A stretch of DNA of 64,000 nt from CAVRIA01 sp963721115 (GTDB lineage: Bacteria > Desulfobacterota > Binatia > HRBIN30 > CADEER01). The position numbers and the translations under genes are program-made. The notes under the pieces are model-generated. The model was not told the DNA's origin. It made no database searches and saw nothing but the letters and a program-made list of their open reading frames with translations. This document shows, piece by piece, positions 8,111-16,974 of this stretch. Within the stretch, counting starts at the first letter, position 1, and the number at the start of each line of letters is the position of its first letter. The stretch is taken from the NCBI GenBank assembly GCA_963721115.1, contig CAVRIA010000008.1, positions 310,001 to 374,000 of the forward strand, given 5' to 3'.

Positions 8111-10312
8111 TCAGAGGTCGTTCTTGTCGTAGACGTCGATCTCGAGCTGGGCGGAGTTGTCCTGCGGAGACGGGTCGGTCCCGGGGCCGACGGCGGTGAA
8201 CCGCAGGACGCAGCGCGCCGGTATCCTGCGATTCGGCGTATGGAACGAGGCGCTGTCCACGTTCAGCCACACGATCGCCCGCTTGCGGCGCCCGCCGCGC
8301 ACCATCAGCTGGTCCTGATCGCCCGGCTGGCGGCGGGAGAAGTCGGGCTGTCCGTACAGAATCCCGGGGGGACACGTGCCCGGGTCGGCCGTCACGCGGA
8401 TCTCGTGCCCGGCGCGCTCGCCCATGTCGGCGTTGCGGACGACGATCGCGACGCGCTTCATGGTCGAGGTCTTGCCGCGCGGGATGCGGATCTTGATCGG
8501 GCGCCGGAACGGGCGCAGCCGTGAGTCGTGGATCGGGGCGGTGGCGCTCAGCGTCGGAGAAGCGGTGGCGGTCGCCGTCTCCGTTGGCGGCGCGTTCTGC
8601 GTGGGGGCCGGCGTTTCGGTGTCGGTCGTGGTGGCCGTCGGCGAGGGCGGTGGCGGGGGCGTGCCGGTGAACGTGGGTGTAGCGGACGGCGTGGCCGTGG
8701 CGGTGGGTTGCGGCGCCACGTCGATGACGGCGCTGCGCGTGCTCTCCAGCACGCCGTCGGACACGGTCAGGTTGACGACGTACCGGCCCAGCGAGGCGTA
8801 GCGGTGCCGTACGTCGTAGCCCGTCGCGGCGGCGCTGCCGTCGCCGAAGTCCCAAGTGTAGGTCAGGGGATCACCGTCGGGATCGACCGATCCGTAGCCC
8901 GTCAGGTGCAAGGTAGCGTCGGGCGAGATGGAGCGGTCCGGGCCGGGATCCGCCCAGGGGTGGTGGTCGTCTTCGGACATCGCGGCTTCGTCGGGGCCGA
9001 TGTCGACGCGGGAGCCGACCGGGCGTGCCGTGGCGTCGCGATCGTCGGTCGGGGCGGCGTCGGCGGTGCCGGCGTCGACGGCGACGCTGTCGCTCGACAG
9101 GCGGTACTCCGACGCGTTCGCGAACTGCGGGTCGATGGCGAAGGACCCGGCTCCCTGGCCGCTCTCCGCGCTCCACACGCCGGCGTTGATCTCCTGACCC
9201 GTGTAACGGCGGATGCCGCCGTTCTCGTCGTGCAGGACGAGCAAGCCGGCCGTCGTGTCGTTCCGGAACCACAGGTCGTGGTCCTCGGTCACCGCGACCG
9301 GCCATTCCGCCTCGACGGCCTTGCCGGGGCCGCTGGCGATCAGGTTGCGCAGCAGAACCGAGTAGATGGAGACGGCGGCTCCCGCAGCGGGCTGGGGAAC
9401 GCGCAGGAAGATCTGGGTCCCGCTGTTGTCCGCCAAGGTGCTGTTGACGATGCTCGCGCTCACCGGCACGTTGTAGAACGAGGTCGTGATGATGCCGGTC
9501 GTGTTGCCGGTCACGAGCGCGTTCTCGATCGTCGCGTTCTGGTAGACCTTGACGCCGGCGCAGTTGTTGTCGCGGCTCTCGATGCCGCTGAGCAGGATGC
9601 CGTCCCCCTGCAGGTCGAAGCCGTCCTCGCCGTTGTGCTCGGCGCGGCAGTCGATGAACGAGACGTCCGCGGCGGTGTCCTCGACGTCGAAGCCGTCGGC
9701 GTCGCCGTCGCACGCGAGCCCGTCGTCGTTGCCGGCGCTGACGGTGTTGCGAACCGTCACCCGGCGACTGCTACCGGAGATCCGCAGGCCGAGCACCGAG
9801 TTGTCGCGGATGTCGCAGCCGTCGACCTCTACGTCGGACACGCCGTCGAGCCAGATGCCGAGGTTGTTGTCGTGAAGCCGGCAATTGGCGATCGTCAGAT
9901 CGTGCGCGCCGGCGCGGCCGAAGATCGTCTCGTGATACCCGCCGCGCGCTTCGAAGCCGTCGAGGACGACGTAACCGACGTTCGGGCGGATGTCGAAGGC
10001 GCTCAGGCTGGCCACCGGATCGGGACTCTCCAGCACCGCGCCCGAACCGAGGTAGCGGATCGGCGCGGCGGCGGTCCCGGAGATCGAGATGGACACCGAC
10101 TCGGCGTAGATCCCGGGCTGGACGACGACGTCGTCTCCCGGCTGCAGCGTTGCCGCGGCGTGCTGGATCGTCCGCCAGGGCGCTTCGAGGGTGCCCGCCG
10201 CCTGGTCGCTTCCGGCCGGATCGACGAAGAACGTGATCGCTGCCGCCGAACCGCTCGCCGCGGCGAGGAGAAGGAGCGCGGCAAGTGATGTCCGCACGCA
10301 CCGTGGCACCAT
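8111..10312 (-). CDS. secreted right-handed beta-helix protein with PKD domain
   Basis: Exported protein of 733 residues. A signal peptide (LAALLLLAAASGSAAA) is followed by the FVDPAGSDQAAGTLEAPWRT opening typical of pectate-lyase-fold proteins, then parallel beta-helix repeats with the Asn/Asp-rich ladder (HDNNLGIWL, RDNSVLGLRI, RDNNCAGVKV, TGNTTGI) to about residue 440. A PKD domain (GSVDPDGDPLTYTWDFGDGS) follows, then a Thr/Pro stalk (about 540-600) and a basic C-terminal domain. The fold suggests binding or cleavage of polysaccharide, but no catalytic residues can be assigned. ATG 10312 opens the signal peptide. The intergenic region to the divergent MFS gene is 241 bp, with no recognised site. 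Confidence 0.85.
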   Translation of the reverse strand: MVPRCVRTSLAALLLLAAASGSAAAITFFVDPAGSDQAAGTLEAPWRTIQHAAATLQPGDDVVVQPGIYAESVSISISGTAAAPIRYLGSGAVLESPDPVASLSAFDIRPNVGYVVLDGFEARGGYHETIFGRAGAHDLTIANCRLHDNNLGIWLDGVSDVEVDGCDIRDNSVLGLRISGSSRRVTVRNTVSAGNDDGLACDGDADGFDVEDTAADVSFIDCRAEHNGEDGFDLQGDGILLSGIESRDNNCAGVKVYQNATIENALVTGNTTGIITTSFYNVPVSASIVNSTLADNSGTQIFLRVPQPAAGAAVSIYSVLLRNLIASGPGKAVEAEWPVAVTEDHDLWFRNDTTAGLLVLHDENGGIRRYTGQEINAGVWSAESGQGAGSFAIDPQFANASEYRLSSDSVAVDAGTADAAPTDDRDATARPVGSRVDIGPDEAAMSEDDHHPWADPGPDRSISPDATLHLTGYGSVDPDGDPLTYTWDFGDGSAAATGYDVRHRYASLGRYVVNLTVSDGVLESTRSAVIDVAPQPTATATPSATPTFTGTPPPPPSPTATTTDTETPAPTQNAPPTETATATASPTLSATAPIHDSRLRPFRRPIKIRIPRGKTSTMKRVAIVVRNADMGERAGHEIRVTADPGTCPPGILYGQPDFSRRQPGDQDQLMVRGGRRKRAIVWLNVDSASFHTPNRRIPARCVLRFTAVGPGTDPSPQDNSAQLEIDVYDKNDL

Positions 10313-10553
10313 ACACAGGGCTGACCATGCAGCGCTTGTGCCGGTATCGGGTCGTCAGGCGGCCCCGCGGCCCCGCGCGCCGGTGACCGGTCAGTCTCCA
10401 TGCCGTCTCGCCTGCGCCCTCGTCGGAAGGTCGCCGTACGTCATCGATGCGTCGGTCCGACGGCAGTGTCTCAGAAAAGCCCTTGCAGAGATCCGACAAT
10501 GGGAGGGCGAGCCGGTTGCGGCTGCGGTCGGCGCGGCGTATGGCAGCGGCCGC

Positions 10554-11834
10554 ATGACGGCCTCGGATCCCGCGCGCCCGCCCGGCTACGTCGAGCTGTT
10601 GCGGCGCAATCGGAACTTCCGCCGCTTGTGGCTGGGGCAGGTGGTCAGCCAGCTCGGCGACTGGCTCGACTACGTCGCCCTGCTCACCCTGCTTCTCCGG
10701 CTGACCGGGTCGGGGACCGTGGTGGCCGGCATGCTCGTCGCGCGCTTCCTGCCGATCTTCTTCACCAGCCCGATGGCCGGTGTGGTCGTCGATCGCTTCG
10801 ACCGCAAGCGCATCATGGTGACCGCCGACCTGGCGCGCGCCTGCTGCGTACTCGGCCTGCTGCTCATCCGGCGGCCCGACCAGGTGTGGATCGCCTACGC
10901 CGTGGTGGCCGTCGTCGTCAGTCTGACGGCGTTCTTCGAGCCGTCGCGGACCTCCTCGATCCCCAACGTCACGAGCGGAGCGGAGCTGATCGTCGCCAAT
11001 ACGCTCGGAGCGGTGACGTGGTCGGCCAGCCTCGGGTTGGGCTCGGCGCTCGGCGGCCTGATCACGGCGCTGGCCGGCTGGCGCACCGCCATCGCTCTCG
11101 ACGCCGCCAGCTTTCTCTGCTCGGCCTGGCTGATCGGCGGCGTCGTCCTGCCACGCCGTGAGCGCGCCGCCGAGACGCGCACCGGCTGGCGCTCGTTGCT
11201 CGGCGTCAACGATCTGCTCGAAGGCGCGCGCTACCTGCGGCGGCGGCCGCCGGTGGCGGCGACCGTCCTGGTCAAGGCGGGTTGGGGGCTGGCCGGCGGC
11301 GTCATCCTGCTGCACAGCATCTTCGGCGACCGCATCTACCCGGTCTGGGGAAGCGCGGCGGCGGGAATCGGGCTGCTCGCGATGGGGCGCGGGCTGGGCA
11401 CCGCGCTCGGTCCGGTGGTGGCGCGGCGTCTGTTCGGCTCGACGCCGGCGGACCTGGCGCGCGGCATCGGCGCGGGGTTCTTCTTCGCCGGCTCGCTCTA
11501 CGTCGTGTTCGCCGCGGTGCACGGGCTGCCGCTCGCGCTGCTGGTGCTGATGGCCGCGCACATGGGAGGCAGCACGATCTGGGTGTTCAGCACGACGCTG
11601 CTGCAGATGCTGGTGCCGGACGACTTGCGCGGTCGCGTGTTCGCCGCCGAGCTGGCGCTGATGACGCTGGCGATGACGGTCTCCAACTTCGTCACCGGCT
11701 GGGCGCTCGACGCGCTCGGGCTCAGCCCGCGTTTCCTGGCGGCGACCCTGGGCCTCGTCGCCCTCGTTCCGGGCACCGCCTGGGTCCTGCTGCAGCTCTC
11801 GCCGCGCTTCGGCGTCCGCCGCGCCGCCGCCTGA
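10554..11834 (+). CDS. MFS transporter (EntS/MFS_3 type)
   Basis: Inner-membrane transporter of 426 residues with about 12 hydrophobic spans. The start LLRRNRNFRRLWLGQVVSQL followed by GDWLDYVALL is characteristic of the EntS-like MFS group. The loop 2-3 motif appears as GVVVDRFDRKRIM. The open frame extends upstream to 10191, but homology begins at ATG 10554, so that start is used; no strong ribosome-binding site is visible. Proteins of this group export siderophores, macrolides or other small molecules, but no biosynthetic genes are adjacent, so the substrate is unknown. Confidence 0.88.
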   Translation: MTASDPARPPGYVELLRRNRNFRRLWLGQVVSQLGDWLDYVALLTLLLRLTGSGTVVAGMLVARFLPIFFTSPMAGVVVDRFDRKRIMVTADLARACCVLGLLLIRRPDQVWIAYAVVAVVVSLTAFFEPSRTSSIPNVTSGAELIVANTLGAVTWSASLGLGSALGGLITALAGWRTAIALDAASFLCSAWLIGGVVLPRRERAAETRTGWRSLLGVNDLLEGARYLRRRPPVAATVLVKAGWGLAGGVILLHSIFGDRIYPVWGSAAAGIGLLAMGRGLGTALGPVVARRLFGSTPADLARGIGAGFFFAGSLYVVFAAVHGLPLALLVLMAAHMGGSTIWVFSTTLLQMLVPDDLRGRVFAAELALMTLAMTVSNFVTGWALDALGLSPRFLAATLGLVALVPGTAWVLLQLSPRFGVRRAAA

Positions 11835-11943
11835 CGCGCCTTACTCCTTGGCGAACGGCAATGGCTCACCGGGCTTCCCCGCCCTTCCTCGGTGGCTTTG
11901 CACAAAAAGTCTTTGTGGTGGGAACCCTCGCTCATTCAAACCC

Positions 11944-12030
11944 GTCATACCCGCGAAAGCGGGTATCCAGGTGGGGTGGTGGTGGGCCCGCGCCCTGGAT
12001 TCCCGCTTTCGCTTTCGCGGGAATGACGAG
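11944..12030. repeat. paired palindromic (BIME-like) repeat
   Basis: Two inverted modules face each other: GTCATACCCGCGAAAGCGGG with TATCCAGG, and CCTGGATTCCCGC with GCGGGAATGAC. Each is itself a hairpin with a short loop (CCCGCGAAAGCGGG). This type of GTCAT(T/A)CCCGCGAAAGCGGG palindrome is widespread in bacterial intergenic DNA. An end fragment of the MITE-like element follows at about 12048-12066. Confidence 0.75.
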
Positions 12031-12068
12031 TGGGAGCTCGCTGAGCCTCGCATTTATCGACAGCCTCG

Positions 12069-13547
12069 TCAGGCCGTGGGCAGGCCCGGCTCCATGCGCA
12101 TGGAAGCGATCAGAGCGCCGACCGCCAGCACCGCTCCGACGAGGAAGGCGTGGGCGAGGGCGGTGCCGGTGTTGATGCCGCCGTAGATCATGGTGAGGAT
12201 GGTGATGCCGAACGCCACCCCGACCTGCGAGGTGAGGCGGCTGGCGGCCGCGGCGATCCCGAGGTCCGTGTTGGGGACGGAGCTGGCCACCGCCGAGGTC
12301 ATCGGCGGAACGCCGATGCCGTTTCCCAGCCCCTGCAGGACGAGACCGACGCAGAGCACCGCGAGCGAGGTCGTGGCGGCGCCGTAGGCGACGACGACCA
12401 GCGACACGGCGACGATCGCCGAGCCGAGAGCCGACGCGGCGCGCTCCCCCATCTCGGTGCCGAGCCGCCCGCCGAGGGGGGAGGCGAGGGTCAGCGTCAG
12501 GGTGCGCATCAGCATGATGCCGGCCGTCACGGTGATCGAATAGTGGAAGATCTGCAGCAGCACGATGGGCGCGATGACGAAGGCCCCCATGTAGGCGGCG
12601 CCCATGAACGCGCCCGCGATCATCGCGGCGGTGAAGTTGCGCCGCCGGAAGTACTCGAGCGGCAGCAGCGGCACGGCGACCCGCCGTTCCGCGCGCACGA
12701 AGGCGAACAGGCTGAGAACGCCGATCGCCACCGACGCCCACAGGGTCGGGGATCCGAGGCCGGCGTCGCGGCTGCGGCCGAGGGCGAACATGAGCCCCGC
12801 CACACCGACGGCCAGGGTCAGCCCCCCGGCGACGTCGAAACGGGCGCGCTGGCGCGGCGTCTCGCTCAGCACCACGGTGGCCACGCCGAGGGCGACGAGC
12901 GAGAAGACCGCTTGCAGGACGAAGACGATGCGCCAGCCGAAGAGGTCGACCAAGGGCCCGCCGGCGATCAGGCCGGCGGCCGGCGCGGCCGCTCCCATCA
13001 TCGCCCACCAGCCCATCGCGCGCACACGATCCTCGGGCGGGTAGACGCTGAAGATGAGGGCCATCGACGTCGGCTGGGTGGCGGCGCCGACGACGGCGGC
13101 GACGATCCTGAGTCCGATGAGCGAAGCGGCGTCCCAGGCGCACGCGGTCGCCAGGGCGGCCACCGTCGCGGCGGCGGAGCCGATCAGGAAGATGCGCCGG
13201 TGCCCGTGCAGGTCGCCGAGCTTGCCGAGCAGCGGCAGGGCCACCGCCGACAGTAGGACCGGCGCCGAGATGACCCAGGCGATGGTGGTCTCGCGGACGC
13301 TGAACTCCGAGGCGATCGAGGTGAGCGAGATGGTGAGGATGGTGATCGGGAAGCTGGTGGCGAAGACGCCGGTCAGGGCGGCGATGAGCACCCAGGTGGG
13401 ATACGTCCCGCGCGCCTCCAGGCGCGCCACGACGCGCGCGCGCAGCTTGGGCGCTCCGGGGTCCTCCCGTCTTTGGCGGCCGGTCTGTGGGTGTGATGAG
13501 CTCACGGGCGTGGGATGGCGCGCCGAGGCGGCGCGCCAGAAGTCCAA
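12069..13547 (-). CDS. MFS drug/H+ antiporter, DHA2 (EmrB/QacA) family
   Basis: Polytopic transporter of up to 492 residues with about 14 hydrophobic spans, the DHA2 topology. The first span region reads LIAALTGVFATSFPITILTI. The loop GKLGDLHGHRRIF is the conserved MFS motif A, and GPLVDLFGWRIVF is the motif-C area. It probably exports hydrophobic drugs or solutes by proton antiport. The N-terminus is uncertain: the longest frame begins at a TTG at 13547 beside repeat DNA, and an internal GTG at 13430 lies nearer the homologous region. It converges on the EntS-like gene across the palindromic repeats. No TetR-type regulator is adjacent. Confidence 0.87.
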   Translation of the reverse strand: MDFWRAASARHPTPVSSSHPQTGRQRREDPGAPKLRARVVARLEARGTYPTWVLIAALTGVFATSFPITILTISLTSIASEFSVRETTIAWVISAPVLLSAVALPLLGKLGDLHGHRRIFLIGSAAATVAALATACAWDAASLIGLRIVAAVVGAATQPTSMALIFSVYPPEDRVRAMGWWAMMGAAAPAAGLIAGGPLVDLFGWRIVFVLQAVFSLVALGVATVVLSETPRQRARFDVAGGLTLAVGVAGLMFALGRSRDAGLGSPTLWASVAIGVLSLFAFVRAERRVAVPLLPLEYFRRRNFTAAMIAGAFMGAAYMGAFVIAPIVLLQIFHYSITVTAGIMLMRTLTLTLASPLGGRLGTEMGERAASALGSAIVAVSLVVVAYGAATTSLAVLCVGLVLQGLGNGIGVPPMTSAVASSVPNTDLGIAAAASRLTSQVGVAFGITILTMIYGGINTGTALAHAFLVGAVLAVGALIASMRMEPGLPTA

Positions 13548-13586
13548 ATCACGTCTGGCGACCGCTGGCCAGACGGGGTCGTCCTG

Positions 13587-14078
13587 CTTTTCAAGCCGGG
13601 TTCACCGGCGCGCCACTCGTCGGGCTTTCTCTGCTGGGCCTCTTCGAAATCCGCCCGCGGTCCCCGCGGCCGCATCGGCAGTTGATTGTGGTGCGGGCGT
13701 CCCGCCTGCACGGGGCTGGGTTGGAGGGGGGAGAGCGGTCCGATGGACCGCTATGCAGGCCGGAGGCCTACACCACAAGAGAGATTCCCTCCCCGCGCCC
13801 CTCTCTCCGGTTTTGGCTTTTGCTCGCGGTCGCGGCGCCTTCTCTGCTGGCCTCTTCAAAGTCCGCCCGCGGTCCCCGCGGCCGCATCGGCAGTTGATTG
13901 TGGTGCGGGCGTCCCGCCTGCACGGGGTTGGGTTGGAGGGGGAGAGAGCGGTCCGATGGACCGCTATGCAGGCCGGAGGCCTACACCACAAGAGAGATTC
14001 CCTCCCCGCGCCCCTCTCTCCGGTGGCTCCGCTGGTTGTTGGGCTTTTCAAGCCGGGTTCACCGGCGCGCCACTGTCG
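13587..14078. repeat. triple-hairpin dispersed repeat: two copies and a partial third
   Basis: Copies span about 13587-13812 and 13831-14032, with the start of another at 14041-14078. Each full copy carries three small hairpins with three-base loops. In the first copy these are GCGGG-CGT-CCCGC (13693-13705), GCGGTCC-GAT-GGACCGC (13735-13751) and AGGCC-GGA-GGCCT (13757-13769). The flank CAAGCCGGGTTCACCGGCGC recurs in other copies. Inverted copies lie at 19780-20015, 20645-20876 and 43871-44066, with a stub at 21506-21540. Open frames through it (WCGRPACTG, MDRYAGRRPT) are artefacts. The hairpin arrangement fits REP-type elements. Confidence 0.75.
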
Positions 14079-14096
14079 GCGCTTTCGCCTTCTCCT

Positions 14097-14273
14097 CTCG
14101 GAGCCGACCTGCGCGACGGCGCCCGCAGAATCCTGAAGCTGGTGGTGCGCGCCAACGCGCGGCGCGACAAGGCTCCGGTGCTGCTGGAGCTCAGAGAGGA
14201 GGTCGAACAGCTGAAGGTGCTGCTGCGGCTGTCGCACACGCGCCAGGGGACCGGTGTCGGTACCCACCAGTGA
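14097..14273 (+). pseudogene. Avd-like four-helix-bundle gene, 5'-truncated remnant
   Basis: Right after the repeat array the reading frame encodes GADLRDGARRILKLVVRANA, RRDKAPVLLELREEVEQLKV and LLRLSHTRQ, then a TGA at 14271-14273. The RRDKAPxLxELRxExExLKxLLRLS pattern is that of Avd-like four-helix-bundle proteins that accompany diversity-generating reverse transcriptases. The N-terminal helix is missing because the frame emerges from the repeat, and the usual C-terminal helix is cut short, so it is a remnant. The next gene remnant is MutS-like, a second known DGR accessory, which strengthens the reading. Recognition is from memory of the family, not a search. Confidence 0.5.
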
Positions 14274-14316
14274 TGGATGGGGCACACGTTTTCGCTGGCG
14301 CTCAGCCCTCTGCGGG

Positions 14317-14785
14317 ATGGAGAAGCCGGGGGCGTACTATCGCCGCTTGATCCGCTGCGCGCGCGCGGATTGGCTCGTGTTCTTTCGCGTCGGCCAGTAC
14401 TTCGAGTTCCGGGGCGCGCAGCGCCTGCTCGGACAAGAGTTGCTCGGCCTGCGTGCGCGCCATCGCGCTGCCGCGCTTCGGATACGCTTTGACTGCCGGC
14501 TTCCCGGTCTGGTTGGCGGCGCGCTTCGCGTGTCGCGCGCTTCGTCTGAGAGTCGGGGTGGTGCTTGTCCGGGAGGCCGAAGCGATCCCGCGACTCAGCC
14601 TCCTTTTTCCCACGCCATCGGCACTCCCTCAAAACGAGCATTGGCAGGCCGTTGCCGCGTCGCTGCAGGTGCAGGGCACGCCGGTACTGGATGCACCGGA
14701 GCCTACGCCAGAGCAAGCTGTCCACCACGCGGCCGGCTCGCGGACCGGAGCCCTCACGACACGAAGCCGAGCTCGCGCGCGATGA
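14317..14785 (+). pseudogene. MutS-domain-I-like (DGR Msl type) gene, frameshifted
   Basis: From ATG 14317 the frame encodes EKPGAYYRRLIRCARADWLV, FFRVGQYFEF and RGAQRLLGQELLGLRAR, which resembles the MutS N-terminal mismatch domain (FFRVGxFYE). At about 14455 the similarity moves to another frame: IALPRFGYALTAGFPVWLAA, RFACRALRLRVGVVLVREAE, ending at TGA 14783-14785. Short MutS-like proteins (MSL) are recognised accessories of diversity-generating retroelements, and the gene lies 43 bases after an Avd-like remnant. No reverse transcriptase follows; the next gene is an antisense acyl-CoA dehydrogenase overlapping its last 32 bases. Likely dead, or affected by a sequencing indel. Confidence 0.5.
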
Positions 14786-15915
14786 GGAGGTGCTGGATCT
14801 CCGAGGTTCCCTCCCAGATCGTCCCCACCTTGGCGTCGCGGAAGTAGCGCTCGACCGGCAGCTCGCTCATGTAGCCGTAGCCGCCGTGGATCTGCACCGC
14901 CTCGCCCGTGACGCGTACAGCCGTCTCGGTGGCGAAGAGCTTCTCCATCGAGACCTCCTTGGGTGCACCGAACGACCCCGCTTCGGGGGCCGGCGGCGCG
15001 CCACACGAGCAGGCGCGCCGCGTCGACGTCGGTGGCCATGCGCGGCGAGCTTGAAGGGCGATGGCCTGGTGCTGTCCGATCGGCTTGCCGAAGGTCTTGC
15101 GCTCCTTCGCATAGGCGCACGAAGCCTCGAACGCCGCCTGCGCCAGGCCGAGCGAGATCGACGCGACGTACATGCGGCTGTGGTCGAGGACCTTCATCAG
15201 CGCCAGGAGGTTCGCCTTCTGGCCGCCGAGGCGGCTCGACGCCGGAACGCGACAGCCGTCGAACACCAGCTCCCCCGTCTCGGACGAATGCATGCCCAGC
15301 TTCTCGAGCCGACACGCCCGCTGCAGACCCGGAGCGTCGCCCGGGACGAGAAAGAGGCTGAGGCCCGCGGCGCGCTCTATCCCGTGGCGGTCCGCCATCT
15401 CCGCGAGCACCGCGGCGACCAGGAACAGGTCGGCGGACGGACCGTTGGTGATGAACGTCTTGGTGCCGTCGAGAACCCAGTGCTCCCCTTCGTTCCGCGC
15501 GATGGTGCGAATCCCCATGACGTCCGACCCGGCGTCCGGCTCGGTGAGCGCGATGGCGGCGAGAGCGCTGCCGCTGATCAATTTCTCCAGCCACTGCTCG
15601 CGCTGCTCCTCGCTGGCGAGGCGGATCAGCAGCTCCGGACCGACCACGGACGGCAGCACCGACACGGCGAAGCCGCCGCAAACCCGCGCCAGCTCTTCGG
15701 CGAAGAGGCACTGCATGAGCGCGTCACCGCCGGCGCCGCCGTCCTCCGGCGGCGACGCGGATGCGGAAGAATCCCGGACCGGCCATCGCCGGAAGCAGCT
15801 CGCGGGGGAAACGCCGCTGCGCTTCCGCCTCCTCGACCAGCGGGCGCGCCTCCCTCTCGCAGAGCTCGCGCACCGTCCGCCGAAAGATCTCGTGCTCCTC
15901 GCTCAGCTCGATCAC
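14754..15915 (-). CDS. acyl-CoA dehydrogenase, several frameshifts
   Basis: FAD-dependent acyl-CoA dehydrogenase that introduces the alpha-beta double bond in fatty acyl-CoA or branched acyl-CoA. The N-terminus (IELSEEHEIFRRTVRELCER) lies in one frame from ATG 15915. After FFRIRV at about 15757 the sequence continues in another frame as PPEDGGAGGDALMQCLF. Further shifts bracket ATDVDAARLLVWRAAG (about 15055 to 14965). Visible family motifs are ALTEPDAGSDV, FITNG, QIHGGYGYMSELPVERYFRD and IWEGTSEIQ. Length (about 385 residues) and motif order are normal, so the product would be intact without the indels. Either a recent pseudogene or an assembly error; no ETF or thiolase gene is adjacent. Confidence 0.8.
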
Positions 15916-16053
15916 ACCGCCTCCCCCTCCGTCGGGCCGCTCGTCATGGATCGTGCGGATGACGCTCTTTTCCTCTTTCGCGTTCCCTCTTTCAACTTGG
16001 GTAGCTTTGCCTATTGGTTCGAGCCGTCGGGGCGACCGCCGAAGGGTGCCCCC

Positions 16054-16822
16054 GGGCTGCGCCGGATCATGCGAGCTGAGAAAGACGCGGACTTCCGGAG
16101 CAGGCTGAGGCTGAGGCTGAGGCTCGGGCTGAGGACGGTGCGCGCTTCGCGCGGTCTTTGGGGACGATCCCCAGCCTCAGCCCGAGCCCCAGCCTTTGCC
16201 TACGAGCCCGGGCACAGCCCGGGCGAGTTTCAGCTCAGTGTTGCCCCGGGCTGCGCCGGATCATGCGAGCTGAGAAAGACGCGGACTTCCGGAGCAGGCT
16301 GAGGCTGAGGCTGAGGCTCGGGCTGAGGACGGTGCGCGCTTCGCGCGGTCTTTGGGGTCGATGCCCAGCCTCAGCCCGAGCCCCAGCCTTTGCCTACGAG
16401 CCCGGGCACAGCCCGGGCGAGTTTCAGCTCAGTGTTGCCCCGGGCTGCGCCGGATCATTCGAGCTGAGAAACGCACGGACTTCCGGAACAGGCTGAGGCT
16501 GAGGCTCGGGCTCGGGCTGAGGGCGGTGCGCGCTTCGCGCGGTCTTTGGGGTCGATCCCCAGCCTCAGCCCGAGCCCCAGCCTTTGCCTACGAGCCCGGG
16601 CACAGCCCGGGCGAGTTTCAGGTCAGTGTTGCCCCCGGGCTGCGCCGGATCATTCGAGCTGAGAAAGACACGGATTTCCGGAGCAGGCTGAGGCTGAGGC
16701 TCGGGCTGAGGACGGTGCGCGCTTCGCGCGGTCTTTGGGGTCGATGCCCAGCCTCAGCCCGAGCCCCAGCCTTTGCCTACGAACCCGGGCACAGCCCGGG
16801 CGAGTTTCAGCTCAGTGTTGTG
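16054..16822. repeat. four tandem copies of a 194-bp structured repeat
   Basis: Units start at 16054, 16248, 16442 and 16637 with GGGCTGCGCCGGATCAT. Each holds a long inverted repeat, AGGCTGAGGCT(C)GGGCTGAGG against CCTCAGCCCGAGCCCCAGCCT, enclosing a GCGCGCTTCGCGCG hairpin. A second hairpin, GCCCGGGC-ACA-GCCCGGGC, follows. The number of GAGGCT hexamers differs between units, like a variable-number repeat. 194 is not a multiple of three and frames shift between units, so it is not coding. It fills most of the 15916-16974 gap; the remainder (15916-16053) shows nothing. Confidence 0.85.
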
Positions 16823-16974
16823 GGGTTGTTTGTTGTTGGCTTTTGAGCCTCCAACAGTTAACGACCCAACAGCGAACAACCCAACAGCGAACAACCTGGC
16901 GGGGTGCCGGCGGGTTGTTGGGCAAAAGCCCGGTCGCCGGTCACGCTTCTCGAAACGACACGGGAGGGATTGCC

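Noticed and set aside
13686..14350. Open frames with WCGRPACTG and MDRYAGRRPT motifs in and near the hairpin repeats
   Set aside because: The same peptide strings recur at every repeat copy in both orientations and come from the hairpin DNA, not from a conserved protein.
16010..16030. GGTTCGA as a tRNA T-loop
   Set aside because: The surrounding bases do not form acceptor, D or anticodon stems.
16054..16822. Possible CRISPR array
   Set aside because: Units are 194 bp with no short direct repeat/spacer alternation and no cas genes; tandem structured repeats explain it.
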